19,368 bases of DNA from CAISIP01 sp963974265 (GCA_963974265.1 CAXBDR010000062.1:1-19368), one strand, 5' to 3'. Positions 6,700 through 16,114 are shown, counted from the stretch's first letter. Numbers and translations: made by a program. The notes: generated by a model from the letters alone, not told the origin.

Positions 6700-7824
6700 A
6701 TGTCCCGCATCACGTTCACGGCCGCGCGTCCCAGCGGAACCCAGGCCCTGGCGGTCGATTATTCCGACGGCAGCCAGGCCCACTACAGCCTGATGTGGCT
6801 GCTCGACAGTTGCCCCGAAGGTTTCCACCCGCAGACCGGCGAACGCGCCTTCGACCTGCTGTCGGTGCCCGACGCGCCCTTGCTGCGTTCGGCCCACATC
6901 CTGGACGACGGCCAGCTGGAACTGCAATGGGAACACGAGGGGCCGGCCAGCCATTTCGCGCCCGAGTGGCTGGCTGCCCACCGTCCCGGCGCGCCGCGCG
7001 CGGACGCCGCCGCCGTGCCATACAGCTACTGGAAGGCGGCCGACCTGCGGGATGGTGCGCCCCGCCATGACGCCGGCGCCATCCTGACCGACGACGCGGC
7101 GCTGATGGCCTGGCTGGTCAACACCAAGAGATTCGGCCTGACCATCGTGCAGGGCATCGAAGGCAAGGGCGAAGCCAGCATGGCGATCGCACGGCGCATC
7201 GGTTTCCTGCGCGAGACCAACTTCGGCCAGACCTTCGAGGTCATCAACAAGGCCGACCCGAACAACCTGGCCTACACCTCGCTGGCGCTGGCGCTGCACA
7301 CCGACCTGACGAACCAGGAAACCCCGCCCGGTTACCAGTTCCTGCACTGCATCACCAACGACGCGCAAGGCGGCGGCTCGGTGTTCGCCGACGGCTTCGC
7401 GATGGCGCAGGTGCTGCGCGACAGCGACCCGCAGGCCTTCGACATCCTGGCCACGACGCTGATCCCCTGCCGCTTCTTCGACCGCACATGCGACATCCGC
7501 ATCCACAAGCCGGTGATCGCACTCGACCATGCCGGCGCGATCCAGGAGATCCGCTTCAACGCCCACCTGGTCGACCTGATCGACCTGCCGCTGGAGACCG
7601 TCGACGCCTGGTACCGCGCCTACCGCGCCTTCATGCGGCTGACGCGCGACCCGGCGTTTCGCCTGAGCTTTCGCATGGCGTCCGGCGAGATGACGGCCTT
7701 CGACAACCGGCGCATCCTGCACGGACGCGAGGCCTTCAACCCGGCCACCGGCAACCGGCACCTGCACGGCTGCTACGTGGACCGGGTCGAGTTCGACAGC
7801 CGCATGCGCATGCTCTCGGCCTGA
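6700..7824 (+). CDS. Gamma-butyrobetaine hydroxylase-like Fe(II)/2-oxoglutarate dioxygenase
   Basis: A 374-aa enzyme of the TauD/GBBH clan that would hydroxylate a substrate with 2-oxoglutarate and O2. Residues about 10-90 match the N-terminal DUF971-like domain (YSLMWLLDSCPEGFHP, then SHFAPEWLAAHR). The catalytic jelly roll has H200 and D202 (HTD), distal H341 (ILHGRE) and R353 for 2-oxoglutarate (GNRHLHGCYVD). In recalled gamma-butyrobetaine hydroxylases the N-terminal domain binds zinc through three cysteines and a histidine; here only one of those cysteines is evident, so the zinc site looks lost. The start is ATG 6700, with GGAG at 6687-6690; the frame is open to 6532 but that part is not family-like. 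A carnitine-type substrate is possible but unproven; a different quaternary amine or acid is equally possible. The C-terminal MRMLSA recurs at 11912. Confidence 0.85.
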   Translation: MSRITFTAARPSGTQALAVDYSDGSQAHYSLMWLLDSCPEGFHPQTGERAFDLLSVPDAPLLRSAHILDDGQLELQWEHEGPASHFAPEWLAAHRPGAPRADAAAVPYSYWKAADLRDGAPRHDAGAILTDDAALMAWLVNTKRFGLTIVQGIEGKGEASMAIARRIGFLRETNFGQTFEVINKADPNNLAYTSLALALHTDLTNQETPPGYQFLHCITNDAQGGGSVFADGFAMAQVLRDSDPQAFDILATTLIPCRFFDRTCDIRIHKPVIALDHAGAIQEIRFNAHLVDLIDLPLETVDAWYRAYRAFMRLTRDPAFRLSFRMASGEMTAFDNRRILHGREAFNPATGNRHLHGCYVDRVEFDSRMRMLSA

Positions 7825-7871
7825 GCCCACCGGGCATGAAAGCCGTTGCACCGGTGCTGTTGGCGGACGGC
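7804..7871 (+). repeat. Direct repeat copy A: dioxygenase tail plus tauE head
   Basis: Aligned with 11912-11984, 56 of 68 aligned positions are identical. All 12 mismatches are transitions, and there are two small gaps (2 and 3 bases). Here the left part is the functional 3' end of the dioxygenase (MRMLSA, stop) and the right part is a decayed tauE start. Confidence 0.85.
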
Positions 7872-7901
7872 GCCGACTGGCTCAGTTCGTGCCCAGGCTG
7901 A
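7836..7901 (+). pseudogene. Truncated 5' remnant of a tauE-like gene
   Basis: ATG 7836 opens 21 codons reading MKAVAPVLLADG and onward before a stop. The first twelve codons align with the intact TauE start at 11946 (MEVVTLALLLAGG) with one codon gap. Homology stops near 7871, next to the 3' end of the DUF748 gene, whose last codons it overlaps on the other strand. It begins 11 nt after the dioxygenase stop, as a coupled downstream gene would. It is unlikely to be functional. Confidence 0.6.
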
Positions 7902-10900
7902 GTTCGGCCCGCGGCGACCACTTCGGATCGGTGTCGGCAAGCTTGGCCGCGCCCAGGAACAGCCGTTCGACCGGCAATTGCCGGCTGGCCAGGTAGTCCT
8001 TGACGGCAACGCCGCGCTGCAGCGCCAGTTCGCGCATCGCCTCGTCGTCGGCCGGGATATTGGCCAGCAGCAGGGCCTGCATGTCTGCTGGAGTCAGCTC
8101 TTTCGGCTTGCCGGCCAGATCACGCGGCTTGGCGATCTCCGAGCGCAGGAACACCTGCGTGAGCAGTTCGGCCGCCTCGGCCGGCTCCAGTTCCGCGTCG
8201 GACGGGGTATCGGATGCCACCGGCGTGGCGCCTGCGCCGACCTGGGCCCGCCGCCTTTCCGCCCGCAGCAAGGCCTGCAGTTGGCGCTGCTTGAAAGCCT
8301 CGCGCTCGATGTCGAGGTTGGCGGTGCCAATGACCGTCATCTTGAGCGCCGGCCTGTCGGTCAGCGCCTTGGCAACCTTGTCCAGCCCGGCGCGTGCATC
8401 GGGTGCCAGCACCGGCGACCCGGCCGGGAAGGCGACCTGGCTCAGTTCGGCACCGCCACCGCCGAAGGCACTGGCCAGCAACGTGAACGGGGCCGTCAGC
8501 GCCTTGCCGATCAGATTGAAGATCACCTTGACGATGACCGGCCCGAGCCGGAACTGCGGATCGTTGAGCGAACCGCTCACCGGCAGGTTGATGTCGATCA
8601 CGCCATTGCGGTCTGCCAGCAAGGCCACGGCCAGCTTCACCGGCAGGCTGTTGGGCGCACCCTCGACCTTGTCGCCGAAGGCCAGCTGGTTGAGCACCAC
8701 CTGGTTGCTGGCGGTCAGCTGGCCGTCGGGCAGCACCTGGTAGGCGACATCGACGCTCAGCTTGCCGCGCTCGATCCCATGGCCTGCGTACTTGACCGCA
8801 TACGGCGACAACGGCGGCAATTCCAGATCCCGCACCGTGCCCTTGATATCCAGCGCCAGCGGTTCGGCCAGCGGGTTGAGCTTGCCCAGGATTTCCAGCG
8901 ACGCGGTTCCCTCGGCACGGCCGCGCAGTTCCAGATCCGCCATCTGCGTCTGCCCCTGGACCTGGGTCGATGAGAAGGCGCTGAGCTTGCCAGTCAGCTC
9001 GCTCAGATTGGCCGAGTAATTGGGCTTGACGAAGCGGTCGGAGAAAAACACCTTGCCCTGCACCAGGCTGACCGGACCGATCTGGATCACCGGCGCCAGC
9101 GGATCGGCCTGCGCCTTGGCTGCGATCGGGACTGCGGATGCCGGCGCAGCGGGCGCCACGACAGGCGTCGCGGGGCCTCGATCCCCTGCCGACGCCATGG
9201 TCGTGGACGGCCGCACATTGGGCGCGGGCACGCTCTCGCTCGCCGCAGGGGCGGCGGGCGCGTCACCGCGCACCACATCCTGCAGGTTGATCCTGCCGCT
9301 CTCATGCACGATGATCCGCGCGAAGAAGTCGCTCAACGTGGTTTCACGCACTGCCAGGCGCATCGGCTGGCCCGGCGCCAAGGCCAGGTCAAGGCCCCGC
9401 AGTCCCAACGCTTTCCAGTTCAGCAGTTCGCGCGACAGGGACTGGTCCGACCCCTGCAAGGCCGCACTGTTGGCTCGAAAATCTTCCAGCACCGTGTCGC
9501 CGCGCAGGCGCAACACCGGACCTTTCGTGTCTGCACGATAGTCGAAATCACCCTTGAATCCGGCGTCCGCGCGCAGGATCTCGATGTTCAGCCCGGCGCC
9601 GAAGTACGGCTCCAGCGCATGCAGCGGCAGTTGCACCATCTGGATGCTGCCCTTGGCCTGCAGCGGCTCCACGACAACCGTACCGCGGTAGTCGATCCGA
9701 CCCGGCTGCCCCTGGCCCGCCAGGATGCGGGTCGACAACTGGACCGCTATCGGCTGTTGGGGATCCGTCGCGTAGCCCTTGACGTCCACGCTCAAGGCCG
9801 TCGCGTTGAGCCGGACCGGCTTGGCCGCCGCCAGGTCCTGGTAGCGCACGACGCCCCCGCGCAGCTGCACCTGCTCGACCCGGCCCTGCCAGGGCAACGG
9901 GGAGCCGGGCGGCGCTGCGATCGCATCCGGATTGCCGGCGGCGGTGGCGGGCGGCAACGGCTTGAGCCATTGTTCGAACATCCAGCGTTGGTCCGCACCG
10001 CGGGACAGCCCCAGTTCCGGCTCGGTCAGTTCCAGCTTGCCGACGGTCCAGCGGCGCTGAGCCAGATCGACCCGGGCATCGCTTAGCGCCAGCCTGCGCA
10101 GGCCGGGCAGGTCGGCCCTGGCACTGCCTGGCGCAGCAACATCGACAAGCGCCAGCTTGTCCAGTGTCAGCGTCGGTATCGCGAGCTGCAGATCGGACCC
10201 CTTCCATTCGACACCGACCTTGGCATCGAGCTTGCCCTGCACAGCCGGCACCAGGAATTGCGCCAGGTACGGCGCGGCCAACTGCAGCGACGCGTCGCTG
10301 AGCGCCAGCGTGACCGAGGCCTGCCGGTCGGTGGCCGTGCCGTCGAACGTCAGTTGGGCGCCAGCTGCTGCACGACCGGCAACGGGCGTGGCGGCGGCTG
10401 CCGACGGGTTGTCCGGCCCGGCAGCGGCACCGGATGCCGCTTGCGCGAGTGACAAGACGCCATTGAACGTCAATGGCCGCTCCATGGGCCAGACCATGTC
10501 GCCGGCGTCCAGCGTCAAGCCATGCACCCGCAACCGGGCGCTCGGCGCAACGCTGTCGTCGATCCAGCCGATCGACCCATCGCGCACCTGGACCTTGGCC
10601 ACCGTGGCGTTCCAGCCAGCGCCGCCGGCCTCGCCCGCCGCCGGCGTGGACGCAGCCGCCGCAGTCGGAGACTGGCCGCTGGCCAACTGCAGATTGATGC
10701 CACCGGCGGCATCGCGCCGCGCAGCCAGCTGCGGCGACTGCAGTTCGATGGCACCGATCTGGATGCGCCGCTCCAGCGGCTCAAACCCGTCCAGGCCGAC
10801 CTTCAGGCTGTCGAAGGCCAGCAGCGGTTCGCCGCCGGTGTCGGCCATTGCCACGCCCGTCAGCTGCAGCTGGCCGCTGACAAGCACCTGCGGCTTGGCC

Positions 10901-11706
10901 AGCTGGACGAACTGGAGCTGCAGGTCGGCGTCCAGCACCGCCTTTTGCAGGCGCACCGGCACGCTGCGCGGGATGTAGGGCAGGTAGGGCGCCAGGTCCA
11001 TGGCCTGCACGCGCAGGCGCGCATCGGTCTTGCGTGTCTCGGCGAACGGCGTGGCGGCCGCGCTGGAGTCGAATGCGCTGCCGTTGAGCGTGAACGCCAG
11101 CTCGGGCGTGACCGTGATCGCGCGGCGCGACTCCAGGTTGCTGACAAAGGGCAGGCTCAGGTTCAGCCCGCGCAACTGGTGCACCTGCCCGACCGCCCGG
11201 TCGTCGACATCGGCGCTGCCATCGCGCACCGCCAGGTTGAACAACGCGAAACGCAGCGGCTGCGCGTCGGGTTTGGCGGGAGCCGCGGCAAATCGGGCCA
11301 GGATGTCGTCGATGTCGTATTTACCCTCGCCCAGGTGGCGCAGTCGAATGGCCGGGGCATCGATGGACAGGGCCTGCACGACGGGCGCCAGCCGCAGCAA
11401 GGACTCGAGCTCGGCATTGGCGTAGAGGCGCTTGATCGCGAACTGCTGCTGCTTGCCGTCCTGGGTCGCCACCACGAGGTCATGGACCGTCAACTCCAGG
11501 GTCCACGGCTTGAAATCGATCTCGCCCACGGTGAGCGTACGTCCCAGCTCGGCACTGGCGGCCTTGACCAACTGGCTCTTGAGCACGGGTGGCACCAGCA
11601 GCCACGCCAGAGCCCACAAGGCCAGGATCGTGCCGAGGGTCCACAGCAGACGCCGCGTCCATCGACGTGCCAGAGGCGCTTGCAAACCTTTCGCTACGGT
11701 CGTCAT
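7882..11706 (-). CDS. DUF748 / AsmA-like giant envelope protein
   Basis: A 1274-aa protein with a short basic cytoplasmic N-terminus, one membrane segment at about residues 20-38 (LLWTLGTILALWALAWLLVP) and a very long periplasmic part. The body is the repetitive beta-strand pattern of AsmA-like proteins (LTVGEIDFKPWTLELTVHDL, SIDAPAIRLRHLGEGKYDID), with Ala/Pro-rich linkers around 820-880. The C-terminal 250 residues carry the DUF748 arrangement: NLPVSGSLNDPQFRLG, then VAFPAGSPVL and a charged tail. AsmA-family proteins have been linked to lipid transport and outer-membrane integrity; the role of this member is inferred. The start is taken at ATG 11706, which directly precedes the basic-hydrophobic signal anchor; the frame is open to 11847. 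No Shine-Dalgarno is evident. It is convergent with the dioxygenase gene (57 bp) and divergent from tauE (239 bp). Confidence 0.87.
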   Translation of the reverse strand: MTTVAKGLQAPLARRWTRRLLWTLGTILALWALAWLLVPPVLKSQLVKAASAELGRTLTVGEIDFKPWTLELTVHDLVVATQDGKQQQFAIKRLYANAELESLLRLAPVVQALSIDAPAIRLRHLGEGKYDIDDILARFAAAPAKPDAQPLRFALFNLAVRDGSADVDDRAVGQVHQLRGLNLSLPFVSNLESRRAITVTPELAFTLNGSAFDSSAAATPFAETRKTDARLRVQAMDLAPYLPYIPRSVPVRLQKAVLDADLQLQFVQLAKPQVLVSGQLQLTGVAMADTGGEPLLAFDSLKVGLDGFEPLERRIQIGAIELQSPQLAARRDAAGGINLQLASGQSPTAAAASTPAAGEAGGAGWNATVAKVQVRDGSIGWIDDSVAPSARLRVHGLTLDAGDMVWPMERPLTFNGVLSLAQAASGAAAGPDNPSAAAATPVAGRAAAGAQLTFDGTATDRQASVTLALSDASLQLAAPYLAQFLVPAVQGKLDAKVGVEWKGSDLQLAIPTLTLDKLALVDVAAPGSARADLPGLRRLALSDARVDLAQRRWTVGKLELTEPELGLSRGADQRWMFEQWLKPLPPATAAGNPDAIAAPPGSPLPWQGRVEQVQLRGGVVRYQDLAAAKPVRLNATALSVDVKGYATDPQQPIAVQLSTRILAGQGQPGRIDYRGTVVVEPLQAKGSIQMVQLPLHALEPYFGAGLNIEILRADAGFKGDFDYRADTKGPVLRLRGDTVLEDFRANSAALQGSDQSLSRELLNWKALGLRGLDLALAPGQPMRLAVRETTLSDFFARIIVHESGRINLQDVVRGDAPAAPAASESVPAPNVRPSTTMASAGDRGPATPVVAPAAPASAVPIAAKAQADPLAPVIQIGPVSLVQGKVFFSDRFVKPNYSANLSELTGKLSAFSSTQVQGQTQMADLELRGRAEGTASLEILGKLNPLAEPLALDIKGTVRDLELPPLSPYAVKYAGHGIERGKLSVDVAYQVLPDGQLTASNQVVLNQLAFGDKVEGAPNSLPVKLAVALLADRNGVIDINLPVSGSLNDPQFRLGPVIVKVIFNLIGKALTAPFTLLASAFGGGGAELSQVAFPAGSPVLAPDARAGLDKVAKALTDRPALKMTVIGTANLDIEREAFKQRQLQALLRAERRRAQVGAGATPVASDTPSDAELEPAEAAELLTQVFLRSEIAKPRDLAGKPKELTPADMQALLLANIPADDEAMRELALQRGVAVKDYLASRQLPVERLFLGAAKLADTDPKWSPRAELSLGTN

Positions 11707-11737
11707 GGTGTGGGCAGGGGAATGGTCACAGGCCTGC

Positions 11738-11743
11738 AATATA
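11738..11743 (-). promoter_or_regulatory. Candidate -10 element for the DUF748 gene
   Basis: On the minus strand TATATT lies about 31 bp upstream of ATG 11706, predicting a start near 11731 and a leader of about 25 nt. No good -35 hexamer is seen at 17 bp. It is the only AT-rich hexamer in this GC-rich stretch. Confidence 0.4.
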
Positions 11744-11782
11744 CAAGCAGGGCCGCGGGGCTGACGCAGCTTGGCGCGGTGT

Positions 11783-11798
11783 TGGCGCATTCTTTGCA
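11783..11798 (+). promoter_or_regulatory. Weak sigma-54-like site upstream of tauE
   Basis: TGGCGCATTCTTTGCA keeps GG and GC at the correct -24/-12 spacing but has G instead of A in TGGCAC. It is about 148 bp upstream of the tauE ATG, farther than usual, so it may be coincidence. Confidence 0.25.
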
Positions 11799-11911
11799 AT
11801 CGGGAGCCACGGCGCGAAACAGGACAGTCTGGTTGCCAGGCCGTCAATCCCGTCCCTGGAAATCGCGATCTGCGCGGCTGCCGCCCGGATGGCTTCGACT
11901 ACGATGGCGGG

Positions 11912-11932
11912 ATGCGCATGCTCTCAGCCTGA
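11912..11932 (+). pseudogene. Dioxygenase-tail remnant, a six-codon open frame (MRMLSA)
   Basis: ATG CGC ATG CTC TCA GCC TGA encodes the same last six residues as the dioxygenase at 7807-7824. It is a remnant left upstream of tauE. A -10-like hexamer TACGAT (11900-11905) stands exactly six bases before its ATG, so it may now be read as a leaderless mini-ORF. Its stop is 13 nt before the tauE ATG, which suits re-initiation. Remnant origin is well supported; translation is speculative. Confidence 0.55.
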
Positions 11933-11984
11933 GCCCGCCCCGGGCATGGAAGTCGTTACATTGGCATTGTTGCTGGCAGGCGGC
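11912..11984 (+). repeat. Direct repeat copy B: dioxygenase tail plus tauE head
   Basis: The partner of 7804-7871. Here the right part is the intact tauE start and the left part is the dead dioxygenase tail. The two copies bracket a segment of about 4.0 kb (7872-11911) that contains only the DUF748 gene and its promoter region. Confidence 0.85.
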
Positions 11985-12707
11985 TTCCTGTCGGGCGCCG
12001 TCACCGCCATCGCCGGCGGTGGCAGCTTCCTGACGTTTCCGATGCTGCTGGCCGCGGGCCTGCCGCCGCTGGCGGCCAACATCACGAACTGGGTCGCGCT
12101 GATGCCCGGCAACTTCATGGCGCTGGCGGCGTATCGCAGCGAACTGGCCGCGATGCGCCACGATGTCCGGCCGCACCTGCTGGTGGCATTCTTCGGCGGA
12201 CTGGCCGGCAGCCTCTTGTTGTTGTGGACCGGCGAGGTGCGCTTCGAGAAGGCCGTACCCTGGCTGATGCTGACGGCGACCCTGTTCTTCGCGTTCGGCG
12301 AATGGGTCAAGAAGCGCCTGCACGCCTGGCGCAAGCCGGACCGGCCGATGCCGCGACGCGCCATCCTGGTGTTCGAATTCGTGTTGATGGTCTACGGCGG
12401 CTATTTCGGCGCCGGCCTGGGCATCGTGTTGCTGGCCGCGCTGGCCATGGCCGGCGAAGCGTCAATCCACCGGGCCAACGCCAGGAAGAACCTGATGGTG
12501 GCCGCGCTGAGCGTCGCCGGCATGATCGTGTTCCTGCCCTCGGGCGTCGTGGTCTGGGCTTATGCGGCGCCGATCCTGATCGGGTCGGGCCTGGGCGGCT
12601 ACAGCGCCATCTATCTCGTGCGCCGGATACCGCAACACGTGTTGCGGCTGTCGGTGCTGGCGTGGGCCATCCTGCTGACGGGCGTGATGTTCTGGAAATA
12701 CGGCTGA
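11946..12707 (+). CDS. TauE/SafE-family (TSUP) membrane permease
   Basis: A 253-aa inner-membrane protein of the sulfite/organosulfonate exporter family, length as expected. Two halves of hydrophobic segments are visible. The first opens with LALLLAGGFLSGAVTAIAGG and a TFPMLL motif, the second with the repeated signature YGGYFGAGLGIVLLAAL. About seven to eight membrane spans are likely. The start is ATG 11946, matching the repeat copy at 7836; the frame is open back to 11589 but the upstream part is not hydrophobic. There is no Shine-Dalgarno (CCCGCCCCGGGC precedes ATG), which suits a gene that was once translated by coupling to the dioxygenase. The transported compound is unknown. It ends 10 bp before the convergent eda stop. 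Confidence 0.88.
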   Translation: MEVVTLALLLAGGFLSGAVTAIAGGGSFLTFPMLLAAGLPPLAANITNWVALMPGNFMALAAYRSELAAMRHDVRPHLLVAFFGGLAGSLLLLWTGEVRFEKAVPWLMLTATLFFAFGEWVKKRLHAWRKPDRPMPRRAILVFEFVLMVYGGYFGAGLGIVLLAALAMAGEASIHRANARKNLMVAALSVAGMIVFLPSGVVVWAYAAPILIGSGLGGYSAIYLVRRIPQHVLRLSVLAWAILLTGVMFWKYG

Positions 12708-12717
12708 GCCGGGCGCG

Positions 12718-13364
12718 TCAACCCGCGCCGCGCGCCATGCCTGCAGCTTCGCGCGCCAGCTGCGTGATGCGCGCCCAGTCGCCCTGGGCCAGCGCATCGG
12801 CCGGCACCAGCCACGAGCCGCCGACACACACGACGTTGGGCAAGGCCAGAAAGTCCGCCGCGTTCGACGGCGACACGCCGCCGGTCGGGCAGAAGCGCAC
12901 GTCGCCGAACGGCCCGCTCCAGGCCTTGAGCATGGCCGTGCCGCCGGCCTGCAGCGCCGGGAAGAATTTCAGTTCGCCCAGGCCGTCTTCCTGCGCCATC
13001 ATGATTTCGCTGCCGGTGGCCACACCGGGCAGCAGCGGCAGGCCGAGGTCGCGGCAGGCCTGGCCGACCGCGGACGTATAACCGGGGCTGACCGCGAAGC
13101 GTGCGCCCGCGGCGGCGGCGGCCTTGGCGTCCGCCGGGTTGCGCACGGTGCCGGCGCCGAGCACCGCCTCGGGCACGTCGCGCGCGATCGCTTCCATGCA
13201 GGCCAGCGCCTGCTTCGTCCTCAGCGTCACTTCCAGCATGCGGATGCCACCGGCGACCAGCGCCCGCGCCATCGGCACCGCATGGGCGACGTCGTTCAAC
13301 ACGATGACCGGGATCACCGGCGCGTCCTGCATCACCTGCAAGGCCGTCAGTTGCTGGTTGTTGT

Positions 13365-13374
<10 letters not shown>
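12718..13374 (-). CDS. eda: KDPG/KHG aldolase
   Basis: Cleaves 2-keto-3-deoxy-6-phosphogluconate to pyruvate and glyceraldehyde-3-phosphate, the last step of the Entner-Doudoroff pathway. The 218-aa protein has the expected length and TIM-barrel motifs: catalytic E48 in LEVTLRT, GAGTVRN (73-79), SPGYTS (96-101), PGVATGSE (116-123) and the Schiff-base K136 in KFFPA. The start at 13374 (MAVDNN) is preferred over the ATG at 13380, because AAGGAG (minus strand, 13387-13382) is 7 nt from the former and only 1 nt from the latter. The start overlaps the end of edd by 10 nt, so the two are translationally coupled in one operon. Confidence 0.94.
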
Positions 13375-15245
<1,871 letters not shown>

Positions 15246-15252
15246 GATTTTT

Positions 15253-15267
15253 GGTAACTTAGTTACA
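15253..15267 (-). promoter_or_regulatory. Palindromic operator at the edd start (HexR-like)
   Basis: On the minus strand the site reads TGTAACTAAGTTACC, with arms GTAAC-T and A-GTTAC around a central A. It lies 7 bp before the edd ATG. It resembles the recalled HexR box TGTAATTAAATTACA, with two symmetric changes and one mismatch at the edge. Further GTAAC half-sites lie upstream at 15310-15327, in the same orientation and 11 bp apart. HexR controls edd/zwf genes in many proteobacteria and is released by KDPG. Assignment to HexR is inference, as a LacI-type gluconate regulator also uses GTTAC/GTAAC half-sites. Confidence 0.6.
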
Positions 15268-15355
15268 AGCCGCATCCTAAACCGGATCGGCGCGCCGTGC
15301 CAGCCCCCGCGTTACGAATCGGTTACCAAACCGGGCGTGGCCCCGGCGCCGATGC

Positions 15356-15371
15356 TGGCACTGTCCTTGCA
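15356..15371 (+). promoter_or_regulatory. Sigma-54-like promoter upstream of chaC
   Basis: TGGCACTGTCCTTGCA matches TGGCAC-N5-TTGCA exactly; the only departure from the extended consensus is T instead of G after TGGCAC. The expected start is about 15382, giving a 65-nt leader to ATG 15447. A possible sigma-70 -10 hexamer, TACAGT (15420-15425), lies closer to the gene, so the two may be alternative promoters. Confidence 0.5.
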
Positions 15372-15446
15372 AGTCCTGCGGCAAGCTCCACCCGCGCACA
15401 AGGTCTTCGCCGCTGCGGCTACAGTGCAAGCCATCGATCGAACCGC

Positions 15447-16070
15447 ATGTCATCCATCGTTCTCTCGCCTTCCGCATCGAACTATCCGCCCGCCCTGCGC
15501 GACCCGGTCCCGATGCTGCACCGCACGCTGCGCGAATGGGGCGGCCGGGACGACCTGTGGGTGTTCGCCTATGCGTCACTGATCTGGCGGCCGGACTTCG
15601 ACGTGGCCGAGCAGCGGCTGGCGCGGGTGCACGGCTGGCACCGGGCGCTGCAGATGTGGAGCCGGGTCAACCGTGGCACGCCCGAAACTCCCGGCCTGGT
15701 GTTCGCGTTGTTGTCCGGGGGCAGCTGCCACGGCGCGGTGCTTCGGGTGCCACGCACGGACGGCGAGGCGGTGCTGCACCGCCTGTGGGACCGCGAGATG
15801 ATGACCGGCGTCTACGACCCGCGCTGGCTGCATTGCCACAGCGACGCCGGCCCGGTGCGCGCGCTAGCGTTCACGCTCTCGCGCAAGAGCCCCAATTTCA
15901 CCGGCGAACTCAGCGCGCCGCAATACCGTGCCATCTTTGCGCAGGCGCGCGGTCGTTACGGCACCACGCTGGACTATGCCCGCCAGACCCTGCATTGCCT
16001 GCGCGAACGCGGCGTCCACGACCCGGCGCTGCATCGGCTGCTGGCCCACGCCCGCGACCACGGGCATTGA
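15447..16070 (+). CDS. chaC: Glutathione-specific gamma-glutamylcyclotransferase (ChaC-like)
   Basis: Releases 5-oxoproline and Cys-Gly from glutathione in the cytosol. The 207-aa protein has the family substrate loop as VFAYASLIWRP (39-49), a variant of the usual FGYGSLIWRP, and the catalytic glutamate E117 in WDREMMTGVY. GWHRALQMWS and RGTPETPGLVFAL are also typical. The start at ATG 15447 (MSSIV) was chosen because it gives the usual length; the frame is open to 15297. No good Shine-Dalgarno is seen. It diverges from edd across 201 bp and is followed by pdxH after 44 bp. Confidence 0.9.
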   Translation: MSSIVLSPSASNYPPALRDPVPMLHRTLREWGGRDDLWVFAYASLIWRPDFDVAEQRLARVHGWHRALQMWSRVNRGTPETPGLVFALLSGGSCHGAVLRVPRTDGEAVLHRLWDREMMTGVYDPRWLHCHSDAGPVRALAFTLSRKSPNFTGELSAPQYRAIFAQARGRYGTTLDYARQTLHCLRERGVHDPALHRLLAHARDHGH

Positions 16071-16102
16071 CCCATCGCAGGCCGGGCCGGCGCCGACATT
16101 TC

Positions 16103-16108
16103 TATACT
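16103..16108 (+). promoter_or_regulatory. -10 element of pdxH, predicted leaderless
   Basis: TATACT lies exactly six bases before the pdxH ATG at 16115, so the start of transcription is expected on the initiation codon. No -35 hexamer is evident at 16-18 bp, and there is no Shine-Dalgarno. The geometry is the same as at gntR (2310-2322). Confidence 0.55.
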
Positions 16109-16114
16109 GCCCGC

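Noticed and set aside
7848..7857. GCACCGGTGC palindrome between the dioxygenase and DUF748 stops, considered as a bidirectional terminator
   Set aside because: The palindrome leaves no loop and has no T-tract, and it falls inside the tauE-remnant codons, so it is explained as former coding sequence.
7846..8973. Plus-strand open frame of 375 codons opposite the DUF748 C-terminus
   Set aside because: It is a shadow frame without motifs, starting inside the tauE-remnant region with no ribosome-binding site.
10522..12033. Plus-strand open frame of 503 codons opposite the DUF748 gene
   Set aside because: Its composition (Gln, Arg, His, Leu, Gly) is that of a mirror of an AsmA-like protein, and it crosses the divergent promoter region and the repeat copy.
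16067..16108. TTGACC at 16067-16072 as the -35 of the pdxH promoter
   Set aside because: It is 30 bp from the TATACT hexamer, far outside the usual 16-18 bp, and overlaps the chaC stop codon.
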